A stretch of 64,000 nt of DNA from Pseudomonas sp. B21-023 (lineage in GTDB: Bacteria; Pseudomonadota; Gammaproteobacteria; Pseudomonadales; Pseudomonadaceae). The stretch lies in the NCBI RefSeq assembly GCF_024749165.1, contig NZ_CP087190.1, forward strand, positions 5,181,501-5,245,500, written 5' to 3'. Of this stretch, positions 36,058 through 43,696 are shown in pieces. The position numbers were made by a program, and so were the translations under genes. Below the pieces are notes generated by a model, which searched no databases, had not been told where the DNA came from, and saw only the letters and a program-made list of their open reading frames with translations. Within the stretch, counting starts at the first letter, position 1. Each line of letters opens with the position of its first letter.

Positions 36058-36525
36058 TCATTTGTGGTAGGGATGCCCGGACAACACGGTCCAGGCGCGG
36101 TAGATCTGCTCGCCGATGAGTATCCTTACCAACGGGTGCGGCAACGTCAGCGGCGACAGCGACCAGCGCTGTTCGCTGCGCGCGCAGACTTCCGGCGCCA
36201 GCCCTTCCGGGCCGCCCACCATCAGGTTGACCGTGCGCGCATCCAGGCGCCAACGGTCCAGCTCGCCCGCCAGTTGCTCGGTACTCCAGGGCTTGCCATG
36301 GACCTCGAGGGTGACGATGCGTTCCCCAGGCTGCACCTTGCTCAGCATCGCCTCGCCCTCCTGACGGATCAGGCGGGCGACATCGGCGTTCTTGCCGCGG
36401 GTGTTCAGCGGGATTTCCACCAGCTCCAGCGCAAGCTCGGGGGGCAGGCGCTTGGCATATTCATGCCAGCCTTCCTCGACCCACTTGGGCATGCGCGAGC
36501 CGACCGCGATCAGACGCAGACGCAC
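36058..36525 (-). CDS. rlmH: 23S rRNA (pseudouridine-1915-N3)-methyltransferase
   Basis: RlmH methylates pseudouridine 1915 of 23S rRNA in assembled ribosomes. The 155-residue SPOUT protein begins MRLRLIAVGSRMPKWVEEGW and has VNLMVGGPEGLAPEV (cofactor-binding knot) and PLTLPHPLVRILIGEQIYRAW at the end, all standard. It lies between rsfS and mrdA. Confidence 0.97.
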   Translation of the reverse strand: MRLRLIAVGSRMPKWVEEGWHEYAKRLPPELALELVEIPLNTRGKNADVARLIRQEGEAMLSKVQPGERIVTLEVHGKPWSTEQLAGELDRWRLDARTVNLMVGGPEGLAPEVCARSEQRWSLSPLTLPHPLVRILIGEQIYRAWTVLSGHPYHK

Positions 36526-36534
36526 GGCGCTTCC

Positions 36535-36966
36535 TTATTCCCGGTCTTTGAGCTTGTCGGTGAAGTAGTCGCTGGCGTTTTCCGGGCTGTGGTGCTTGGC
36601 ATCGGCGGCACGGCTCTGCTCGGCGCCCAACCACAGGCGCTCCAGGTCGTAGAACTGGCGGGCAGCGGCAGTCATCATGTGCACGATGACGTCGTTCAGG
36701 TCCAGCAGCACCCAGTCGCTGTCGCCCTTGCCTTCTTCACCCAGCGGCTGTGCGCCTTGTTTCTTGACCGCTTCACGGACCTTTTCCAGCATCGCGTTGA
36801 TCTGGCGGTTGGAGGTACCGGTGGCAATGATCATGTAGTCGGTCAGGCTGTGCTTTTCACGCACGTCGATGACCTGGATGTCCTGGGCCTTGACGTCCTC
36901 CAGAGCCGTGATGGTCAGTTTGACCAGCTCTTCGCCACTGATGCCATTGATTTTCTGCTTGCTCAT
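36535..36966 (-). CDS. rsfS: Ribosomal silencing factor RsfS
   Basis: RsfS binds protein L14 and blocks joining of the subunits when nutrients are scarce. The start at 36966 gives a 143-residue protein, MSKQKINGISGEELV, in line with the family; an ATG 12 codons upstream is less likely. The conserved region VREKHSLTDYMIIATGTSNRQ and DWVLLDLNDVIVHMM are clear. It is followed by rlmH 9 bases later. Confidence 0.94.
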   Translation of the reverse strand: MSKQKINGISGEELVKLTITALEDVKAQDIQVIDVREKHSLTDYMIIATGTSNRQINAMLEKVREAVKKQGAQPLGEEGKGDSDWVLLDLNDVIVHMMTAAARQFYDLERLWLGAEQSRAADAKHHSPENASDYFTDKLKDRE

Positions 36967-37010
36967 ATAAAACTCGTTCAACTCGTTGGATGAGGCGCCC
37001 ACTGGCGCCG

Positions 37011-37670
37011 TCAGTTGGACACACGATACAGGTCGTGTGCCTCGATATAGGCCAGTACTGCGTCCGGCACCAGGAACCGCACCGACTTGCCGCTGGCCAG
37101 CAGCTGTCGGATTTGCGTGGCGGACACCGCAAGCGGAGTCTGCCAGACGAACGAAATGTGCCCCGCCGGGCCGGACATGGCGGTGGGATCGCTCTCCGAG
37201 CGCGCCGCCAGCAGGTTGCGCAGCTCGTCAGGGGGTTCGACATCGGCATCCGGGCGTTGCAGCACCAGGATGTGACAGTGTTGCAGCAGTTCTTCCCAGC
37301 GATGCCAGCTGGGCAGGCCGCAGAATGCGTCCCAGCCCAGCACCAGGAACAACTGGTCGTGCGCGCTCAGTTCGCCGCGGATCGACTCCAGTGTGTCGAT
37401 GGTGTACGACGGCTTGTCGCGGGCCAGCTCGCGGGCGTCCACGCTCAGGCGCTCGACACCCTGCACGGCGCCGCGCACCATGGCCAGGCGATCCTGCGCG
37501 GCCACCTGCGGGGTGTCGCGGTGAGGCGGCCGGGCGTTGGGCAGCAGGCGCAGTTCGTCCAGGCACATGAATTCGGCCACTTCCAGCGCACTGCGCAGGT
37601 GACCGATATGCACCGGGTCGAAGGTGCCGCCGAGAATGCCGACGCGCCGGACTGCGACAGGGTTGCTCAA
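37011..37670 (-). CDS. nadD: Nicotinate-nucleotide adenylyltransferase
   Basis: NadD turns nicotinate mononucleotide into the dinucleotide in NAD synthesis. The protein has GILGGTFDPVHIGHLR, with the nucleotidyltransferase HxGH motif, and the second motif SATQIRQLLASGKSVR. I choose a TTG start at 37670 (219 residues, reading SNPVAVRRVG), because homologues I recall begin four to six residues before VRRIG and AGGAG lies 10 bases upstream. An ATG at 37703 would overlap proA by 32 bases and add 11 residues. Confidence 0.92.
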   Translation of the reverse strand: MSNPVAVRRVGILGGTFDPVHIGHLRSALEVAEFMCLDELRLLPNARPPHRDTPQVAAQDRLAMVRGAVQGVERLSVDARELARDKPSYTIDTLESIRGELSAHDQLFLVLGWDAFCGLPSWHRWEELLQHCHILVLQRPDADVEPPDELRNLLAARSESDPTAMSGPAGHISFVWQTPLAVSATQIRQLLASGKSVRFLVPDAVLAYIEAHDLYRVSN

Positions 37671-37671
37671 C

Positions 37672-38943
37672 TCAGCACGGCTCCTGGCCGCGCAGCTGGC
37701 CATCGCCGATCACCACGTACTTCTCGCAGGTCAGGCCTTCCAGGCCGACTGGGCCGCGGGCATGCAACTTGTCGGTGGAGATACCGATTTCCGCGCCCAG
37801 GCCGTATTCGAAGCCGTCGGCGAAGCAGGTCGGGGTGTTGAGCATGACCGATGCCGAGTCGACCTCGGCCATGAAGCGCCGGGCCTGGCCCTGGTGCTCG
37901 GTGATGATCGAATCGGTGTGGTGCGAGCCGTAATGGTTGATGTGCTCGATGGCCTGCTCCAGGCCGTCGACAACGCGGATCGACAGGATCGCGTCGAGGT
38001 ATTCAGTGTGCCAGTCGTCTTCGCTGGCTGGCTTGACGGCGATGAACGCCCGGGTGCGCTCGCAACCGCGCAGCTCGACGCCCTTGTCCTGGAAACGGCG
38101 GGCCATTTCCGGCAGGAAGCGCTCGGCCACCGACTGATCCACCAGCAGCGTCTCCATGGCGCCGCAGATACCGTAACGGTAGGTCTTGGCGTTGAAGGCA
38201 ACGCGCCAGGCCTTGTCCAGATCGGCGTGGGCATCGACGAAGATGTGGCAGATACCGTCCAGGTGCTTGATCACCGGTACCCGGGCATCGCGGCTGATGC
38301 GTTCGATCAGGCCGCGGCCGCCACGGGGCACGATGACATCGACGAATTCCGGCATGCTGATCAGCGCGCCCACGGCTTCGCGGTCGGTGGTCTCGACCAC
38401 CTGCACCACTGCCGGCGGCAGGCCGGCCTCGGCCAGGCCCCGCTGGATGCAGGTGGCGATGGCACGGTTGGAATGGATGGCTTCGGAGCCGCCGCGCAGG
38501 ATGGTGGCGTTGCCCGACTTCAGGCACAGGCTGGCGGCATCGATGGTCACGTTGGGGCGCGACTCGTAGATGATACCGATCACCCCCAGCGGCACGCGCA
38601 TCTTGCCGACCTGGATCCCCGACGGGCGGTGGCTCATGTCGCGGATGGCGCCGACCGGGTCCGGCAGGCTGGCCACCTGGCGCAGGCCGGTGATCATGCC
38701 GTCGATGCGCGCCGGGGTCAGCGCCAGGCGCTCGAGCAGCGCGGGTTCCAGGCCGTTCTTGCGGCCATTGGCCAGGTCCTGTTCGTTGGCTGCGGTGAGC
38801 GCGTCGCGGGCCGCGTCGAGAGCGTCGGCGGCGGCCTGCAGGGCGCGGTTCTTCTGCGCGGTGCTGGCACGGCCGATCACCCGCGAGGCCTCACGGGCGG
38901 CGCGACCCAGGCGGGTCATGTAGTCAAGAACGGACTCGGTCAT
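37672..38943 (-). CDS. proA: Gamma-glutamyl phosphate reductase
   Basis: ProA makes glutamate-5-semialdehyde for proline. The 423-residue product from MTESVLDYMTRLGRAAREAS has the aldehyde dehydrogenase fold, with VPLGVIGIIYESRPNVT, ATILRGGSEAIHSN and ETLLVDQSVAE. The Cys in RYGICGAMETLLV is the catalytic nucleophile. The ATG at 38943 is preferred to more upstream frames. nadD starts one base after the proA stop. Confidence 0.97.
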   Translation of the reverse strand: MTESVLDYMTRLGRAAREASRVIGRASTAQKNRALQAAADALDAARDALTAANEQDLANGRKNGLEPALLERLALTPARIDGMITGLRQVASLPDPVGAIRDMSHRPSGIQVGKMRVPLGVIGIIYESRPNVTIDAASLCLKSGNATILRGGSEAIHSNRAIATCIQRGLAEAGLPPAVVQVVETTDREAVGALISMPEFVDVIVPRGGRGLIERISRDARVPVIKHLDGICHIFVDAHADLDKAWRVAFNAKTYRYGICGAMETLLVDQSVAERFLPEMARRFQDKGVELRGCERTRAFIAVKPASEDDWHTEYLDAILSIRVVDGLEQAIEHINHYGSHHTDSIITEHQGQARRFMAEVDSASVMLNTPTCFADGFEYGLGAEIGISTDKLHARGPVGLEGLTCEKYVVIGDGQLRGQEPC

Positions 38944-39091
38944 GGGTTCGGTGTCTTGGCAAAGGGGAAATCGGCTGATTATAACTGGAGCGCTCGGGTA
39001 CGCCCAGCGGCGGGTGGCGGATGGTAGAAAATGGCTGCCGCCAATACGTAGGAAAGATGTAACCACCCGTATCGAAACACACCTCAGCGTC

Positions 39092-39165
39092 ATCGCGGGG
39101 CAAGCCCGCTCCCACGCCCTACGGGGCATGCAGCCATTTGCGTGGGAGCGGGCTTGCCCCGCGAT
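39092..39165. repeat. Inverted REP pair between proA and mpg
   Basis: Two identical 24-base REP cores face each other at 39092-39115 and 39142-39165 with 26 bases between. They lie in the 297-base gap between divergent proA and mpg; the left copy begins 148 bases upstream of proA. Confidence 0.92.
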
Positions 39166-39240
39166 AGCGTCAACTTGATTCAGCCTCGATTAAGCCATTC
39201 ATTGCTATCATCCCCGCCTTCACAGCCACGAACCGCCCGT

Positions 39241-39933
39241 ATGTCCGCCCCAGCCCCCTGCCCGGCCCGCGCCCTGCCCGACAGTTTCTTCGATCGCGAT
39301 GCGCAGACCCTCGCCCGCGACCTGCTGGGCAAGGTCATCCGTCACCGCCAGGGCGACCTCTGGCTGGCGGCGCGCATCATCGAAACCGAGGCCTACTACC
39401 TCACCGACAAGGGCAGCCATGCGTCCCTGGGCTTCACCGAGAAGCGCAAGGCGCTGTTCCTCGATGGCGGGCATATCTACATGTACTACGCCCGCGGCGG
39501 CGATTCGCTGAATTTCAGCGCCCAGGGCCCGGGCAACGCGGTGCTGATCAAGTCCGCCTACCCCTGGATCGACGCCATCTCCGACGCCAACAGCCTGGCC
39601 CGGATGCAACTGAACAACCCCGACACCAGCGGCAACCTGCGCCCGCCCGAGCGCCTGTGCAACGGCCAGACCCTGCTGTGCCGCGCCATGGGCCTGAAGG
39701 TACCGCACTGGGATGCCCGGCGCTTCGACCCTGAGCGCCTGTACGTCGAGGACTGCGGCATCGAGGTACCCCGGGTGATCAAGACCACGCGCCTGGGCAT
39801 TCCCCATGGCCGCGACGAACACCTGCCCTATCGCTTCGTAGACGCCGAATTCGCGCGTTTCTGCACCCGAAACCCGCTGCGGCGCGGCCAGGTCGAAGGG
39901 CAAGATTTCTTCATGCTTGAACAAGGAAACTGA
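39241..39933 (+). CDS. DNA-3-methyladenine glycosylase, AAG/MPG type
   Basis: The 230-residue product removes alkylated purines and starts base excision repair. It begins MSAPAPCPARALPDSFFDRDAQ, then LARDLLGKVIRHR, ARIIETEAYYLTDKGSHAS (catalytic Glu region near residue 57) and GGHIYMYYARGG. This is the eukaryote-type (AAG) fold rather than E. coli Tag or AlkA. An in-frame ATG 33 codons upstream lies inside the REP element and is rejected. A four-base gap leads to the DedA-PAP2 gene, so both may share a transcript. Confidence 0.9.
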   Translation: MSAPAPCPARALPDSFFDRDAQTLARDLLGKVIRHRQGDLWLAARIIETEAYYLTDKGSHASLGFTEKRKALFLDGGHIYMYYARGGDSLNFSAQGPGNAVLIKSAYPWIDAISDANSLARMQLNNPDTSGNLRPPERLCNGQTLLCRAMGLKVPHWDARRFDPERLYVEDCGIEVPRVIKTTRLGIPHGRDEHLPYRFVDAEFARFCTRNPLRRGQVEGQDFFMLEQGN

Positions 39934-39936
39934 ACC

Positions 39937-41253
39937 ATGGGCCAATGGCTGGACAGCCTGACCACCTGGCTTGGCGCCAACCCTCAGTGGCTGGGCCTGG
40001 CAATCTTCCTCGTGGCCTGCGTCGAATGCCTGGCCATCGCCGGCATCATCGTGCCTGGCACCGTGCTGCTGTTCGCCGTCGCCGTGCTGGCCGGCAGCGG
40101 CACCTTCAGCCTGGGCGAAACGCTATTGCTGGGTTTCCTCGGTGGCATGCTCGGCGACGCGATCTCTTATGCCATCGGCAAGTACTTCCACCAGAACATC
40201 CGCCGCCTGCCGTTGCTGCGCAGCCACCCGGAGTGGATTGGCAGCGCCGAGGCGTACTTCCAGCGCTATGGTATCGCCAGCCTGCTGGTCGGCCGCTTCA
40301 TCGGCCCGCTGCGGCCGATGCTGCCGATGGTCGCCGGCATGTTCGATATGCCCCTGCCGCGCTTCATCGCGGTCAGCCTGGTGGCTGGCGCCGGTTGGTC
40401 GGTGGCCTACCTGCTGCCCGGCTGGGCCACCGGCGCGGCGATGCGCCTGCCACTGCCGGAAGGCTTCTGGCTGGACGCGGGGATTGTCATGGGCACCCTG
40501 GCGGTGCTGATCGGCCTGAGCCTGAGCACCAGCATCCGCGATCAACGCCACGGCACCCGCCTGATCGCCGCCCTCAGCGGCCTGGCGGTAGCAGCGCTGT
40601 TCATCGGCTGGCGCTATTTGAGCGAATTCGACCAGGGCGTGATGACCCTGGTGCAGGAGCACCGCAGCCAGGCCATCGACGGCGCCGTGGTGGTGATCAC
40701 CCGCCTGGGCGACTTCCGTACCCAGTTCTTCCTCGGTGGCTTGCTCACGGGCCTGTTGCTGCTGGCCCGGCAATGGCGCCACGCGCTGTTCGCCGGCGCG
40801 ACACTGATCGGTACAGCCCTGGCCAACGGCACGCTGAAATGGCTGTTCGCCCGCGCCCGCCCCGAGGTGTTGACCGACCCGCTGACCAGCTACAGCATGC
40901 CCAGCGGGCATAGCTCGGCATCGTTCGCCTTCTTCCTGGTGCTGGCAGTGCTGGCCGGGCGCGGCCAGCCGCCGCGCATGCGCCTGACCTGGGTGCTGCT
41001 GGGATGCATTCCGGCCCTGGCCATCGCACTGTCGCGGGTATACCTGGGCGCGCACTGGCCAACCGATATCCTCGCCGGCGCGCTGCTGGCATGCTGCGTG
41101 TGCGCGCTGAGCCTGACCCTGGTGCAATATCGCCAGCCGCTCACGGCGCTGCCGCAGCGGGTATGGTGGCTGGTATTGCCAGCGTGCATCGCGTTGCTGA
41201 CGTTCTTTGCCCTGCACGCGCTGCCCAAGGCGTTGCTGCGCTACCAATACTGA
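39937..41253 (+). CDS. DedA-PAP2 phosphatase fusion membrane protein
   Basis: The 438-residue protein joins an N-terminal DedA (SNARE-associated) domain (about 20-180, with GGMLGDAISYAIGKYF and RFIGPLRPMLPMVAG) to a C-terminal PAP2 phosphatase domain (about 235-410). The PAP2 catalytic motifs are intact: KWLFARARPE, SMPSGHSSASFAF and SRVYLGAHWPTDILAG. DedA proteins are likely lipid-carrier flippases, and PAP2 enzymes dephosphorylate lipid pyrophosphates. A joined protein would suit recycling of undecaprenyl pyrophosphate or of other phospholipids at the inner membrane. That role is inference. Confidence 0.9.
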   Translation: MGQWLDSLTTWLGANPQWLGLAIFLVACVECLAIAGIIVPGTVLLFAVAVLAGSGTFSLGETLLLGFLGGMLGDAISYAIGKYFHQNIRRLPLLRSHPEWIGSAEAYFQRYGIASLLVGRFIGPLRPMLPMVAGMFDMPLPRFIAVSLVAGAGWSVAYLLPGWATGAAMRLPLPEGFWLDAGIVMGTLAVLIGLSLSTSIRDQRHGTRLIAALSGLAVAALFIGWRYLSEFDQGVMTLVQEHRSQAIDGAVVVITRLGDFRTQFFLGGLLTGLLLLARQWRHALFAGATLIGTALANGTLKWLFARARPEVLTDPLTSYSMPSGHSSASFAFFLVLAVLAGRGQPPRMRLTWVLLGCIPALAIALSRVYLGAHWPTDILAGALLACCVCALSLTLVQYRQPLTALPQRVWWLVLPACIALLTFFALHALPKALLRYQY

Positions 41254-41269
41254 CGGCCATCCCCGGGCA

Positions 41270-41298
41270 GCCCGCTCCTACCGAACATCGGAGCGGGC
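41270..41298. repeat. Degenerate REP-like hairpin between convergent genes
   Basis: gcccgctcc and ggagcgggc pair over 9 bp, and the flanks ccccgggcag resemble a decayed REP. It lies between the DedA-PAP2 gene and the leftward Lon-N gene. Confidence 0.5.
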
Positions 41299-41307
41299 CT
41301 GGATGGT

Positions 41308-41898
41308 TCAGGCGAACAACTCGCCCTGGATCCGTTCCAGCAATGCCTGGATCGCCTCCAGCCTCAACTGCGGCGAGTCGATGGCCAGCAGGTCGAGCTT
41401 GTCCTCTTCCACGAACGGCAACAGGTAGGCCAACTGGTTGGCCAACGCCTGTCGCCCGTCGACATCCCGCGGCATGTCCAGCGCCTCGACCATCGGGTGT
41501 TCGCCCAGGGCCAGCAGCAGCGCCAGCAGGTCATCGTCCTGCTCCTGCAGCGGCCCATCCGCCAGTTCCGACAGCCACTGCACCTGGCCGACCATCAACT
41601 GGTCCTTCTGCACCTCGGTGCGCTCGACACGAAAACGCCGCACGCCCTCTACGCGGATGCCCAGCAGGCCGTTGTCCTGCTGCACGAAGTCGCGGATCAG
41701 CGCCTCGCAGCCGACCGACGCCACCACCGGCGCCGCCTTGCCCACCTGCTCGCCTTCCAGGATGCATACCACGCCAAAGCCTTCACCCTGCTTCATGCAA
41801 CGGCCGATCATGTCCAGGTAGCGCGCCTCGAAGATCTGCAGATCGAGCAGGCAACCGGGGAACAGCACGGTATTGAGGGGAAACAGCGGTAATGTCAT
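41308..41898 (-). CDS. Lon N-terminal (substrate-binding) domain protein
   Basis: The 196-residue protein is a stand-alone Lon N-domain (PUA-like), starting MTLPLFPLNTVLFPGCLLDLQIFEARYLDMI, which is the standard opening. It has no ATPase or protease part. Stand-alone forms are common in bacteria, and their role is not settled. It lies nine bases from lrgB and on the same strand. Confidence 0.9.
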   Translation of the reverse strand: MTLPLFPLNTVLFPGCLLDLQIFEARYLDMIGRCMKQGEGFGVVCILEGEQVGKAAPVVASVGCEALIRDFVQQDNGLLGIRVEGVRRFRVERTEVQKDQLMVGQVQWLSELADGPLQEQDDDLLALLLALGEHPMVEALDMPRDVDGRQALANQLAYLLPFVEEDKLDLLAIDSPQLRLEAIQALLERIQGELFA

Positions 41899-41907
41899 GT
41901 CGATTCC

Positions 41908-42624
41908 TCAAGCCACCAGGCTGACCGCCAACGGCAGGAACACCGCCGTGGCCACCCCCATCAGGCTCATCGCCAGCGCGGCGAAGGCGCCGCATTCGTC
42001 ACTTTCCTGCAAAGCCACCGATGTGCCCACCGCGTGAGCGGTGACGCCCAGCGCCATGCCCCGGGCCGCGGGGCTGAGCACGCCGAAGCGGCTTAGCAGC
42101 GCCGGGCCGAAGATCGCACCGATCACCCCGGTGATCAGCACGAACACCGCGGCGAGGGCCGCCACACCACCAATCTGCTCGGCCACCAGCATGGCAATCG
42201 GCGAGGTAACCGACTTCGGCGCCATGGTCATCAGGATCATGTGCTCGGCGCCAAACCACCAGCCCAGCGCCAGACACGCCACGGTGGCGAACAGGCCTCC
42301 GATTACCAGCGTAGTAAATGTCGGCCAGAACAGCTGGCGGATCCGCCGCAGGTTCAGGTAGAGCGGCACCGCCAAGGCCACGGTGGCCGGGCCCAGGAGG
42401 ATGTTCATGATCTCGGTGCTCTTGCGGTACTCGGCGTAGTCGATGCCGCAGACAAGCAGGATGCCGATCACCCCCAGCATCGACACCAGCACCGGTTGCA
42501 GGAAGATCCAGCGGGTCTTTTCATAACCTGCCAGCACCAGCTGGTAGGCGGCCAAGGTGATGCCGATGCCGAACAGCGGATGGTGGATGACCGCGTCGAG
42601 CGCGCCTTGCCAATCGAGGGTCAT
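41908..42624 (-). CDS. LrgB/CidB-family membrane protein
   Basis: The 238-residue protein with about six to seven helices belongs to the LrgB/CidB family, linked to murein hydrolase activity, programmed lysis and in some species pyruvate uptake. GPATVALAVPLYLNLRRIRQ and the closing GMALGVTAHAVGTSVALQES are family blocks. The start overlaps the LrgA gene by four bases (ATGA), so they are one operon. Confidence 0.9.
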   Translation of the reverse strand: MTLDWQGALDAVIHHPLFGIGITLAAYQLVLAGYEKTRWIFLQPVLVSMLGVIGILLVCGIDYAEYRKSTEIMNILLGPATVALAVPLYLNLRRIRQLFWPTFTTLVIGGLFATVACLALGWWFGAEHMILMTMAPKSVTSPIAMLVAEQIGGVAALAAVFVLITGVIGAIFGPALLSRFGVLSPAARGMALGVTAHAVGTSVALQESDECGAFAALAMSLMGVATAVFLPLAVSLVA

Positions 42625-42983
42625 GGCTGCTCCTCGTGCTTGCCCTGGCGCTGGATGAGTTTCTGCATCAGCACGCCGACGAACACCAAGGTGGTCAGGC
42701 AGGAAATCAACAGCGCCCCGACGATGGCCCAGAAGTCCGCCGCGATGTCCCTGGCATAGACCATCACCCCCACCGCCGGCGGCACCAGCAGCAGCGGCAG
42801 GTAGCGCAGCAGGCTGCCAGCGGCCTCGTTGAGCGGCTGGCTGACTTCGCCACGAACCATCAGGAACACCAGCAGCAGCAACAGGCCGATGATGGGTCCG
42901 GGCAGGATGTGCAGGAACAAATGGTTGATCGCCGTTCCCAGCAACTGGAACAGCACCAGCCAGGTCAGACCACGCAACAGCAT
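42621..42983 (-). CDS. LrgA/CidA-family holin-like protein
   Basis: The 120-residue protein has four hydrophobic segments and the family block LHILPGPIIGLLLLLVFLM. It pairs with LrgB and is first in the operon. A tataat-like string lies on the minus strand at 43011-43016, about 30 bases upstream of the ATG, and may be its -10 box. Confidence 0.88.
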   Translation of the reverse strand: MLLRGLTWLVLFQLLGTAINHLFLHILPGPIIGLLLLLVFLMVRGEVSQPLNEAAGSLLRYLPLLLVPPAVGVMVYARDIAADFWAIVGALLISCLTTLVFVGVLMQKLIQRQGKHEEQP

Positions 42984-43067
42984 AGGGACCTCCGTCAGAA
43001 CATGGCGGCCATTATAAGCACGCTAAGCAATTGCCTATAAGGCGATATTCGGCGAAAAACGGGCAAC

Positions 43068-43096
43068 TTGACTGAAACGGTGCAGCGTGCTGATCT
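43068..43096 (+). promoter_or_regulatory. Candidate promoter of the MaoC gene
   Basis: ttgact (43068-43073) and tgatct (43091-43096) are 17 bases apart, 39 bases before the ATG. The -35 is strong and the -10 weak. Confidence 0.4.
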
Positions 43097-43134
43097 TGAA
43101 CATTCGTACCAAATGACAATCTGGAGATGTCGCG

Positions 43135-43590
43135 ATGCCCTATGTACCCGTTACAGAGCTTTCGCAGTACGTTGGCAAGGAGCTGGGCCGTTCCCAATGG
43201 CTGAAGATCGACCAAGAACGCATCAATCTGTTCGCCGAAGCCACCGGCGATTTCCAGTTCATCCATGTCGATCCGGTGAAAGCGGCCAAGACCCCGTTCG
43301 GCAGCACCATCGCCCATGGCTTCCTTACCCTGTCGCTGATCCCCAAGCTGATGGAAGACATTCTCGTGCTGCCCGAAGGGCTGAAGATGGTGGTCAACTA
43401 CGGCTTGGACAGTGTGCGTTTCATCCAGCCGGTGAAGGTCGACAGCCAGGTACGACTCAAAGTCGACCTGACCGACGCTACCGAGAAGAAGCCCGGGCAA
43501 TGGCTGCTCAAGGCCACGGTAACCCTTGAAATCGAAGGCGAAGAGAAGCCGGCCTACATCGCCGAACCACTGTCACTCTGCTTCGTCTGA
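43135..43590 (+). CDS. MaoC-family (R)-specific enoyl-CoA hydratase-like protein
   Basis: The 151-residue hot-dog-fold protein carries the hydratase-2 motif DFQFIHVDPVKAAKTPFGSTIAHGFLTLSL split over residues 40-69, with Asp and His placed as in active enzymes. It may hydrate enoyl-CoA esters, for example in polyhydroxyalkanoate precursor supply, but no partner gene is nearby. The start is supported by gaga at -10. Confidence 0.88.
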   Translation: MPYVPVTELSQYVGKELGRSQWLKIDQERINLFAEATGDFQFIHVDPVKAAKTPFGSTIAHGFLTLSLIPKLMEDILVLPEGLKMVVNYGLDSVRFIQPVKVDSQVRLKVDLTDATEKKPGQWLLKATVTLEIEGEEKPAYIAEPLSLCFV

Positions 43591-43696
43591 TCACCACACC
43601 GCGCCTGGTGCAGACGCACGGGGCGCGCAGCGCCCCAATTCACGGCCTGGCGTATTCTGCGGCATACTCGGCGCATCGTTTTCCCCGGAAGCCGCC

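Noticed and set aside
30889..39165. Repeated 24-base units considered as a CRISPR array
   Set aside because: They come as single inverted pairs at distant sites, without regular spacers or cas genes, and match REP elements.
39142..39240. Longer start for the 3-methyladenine glycosylase
   Set aside because: It begins inside a REP element, so the added residues would be encoded by a repeat.
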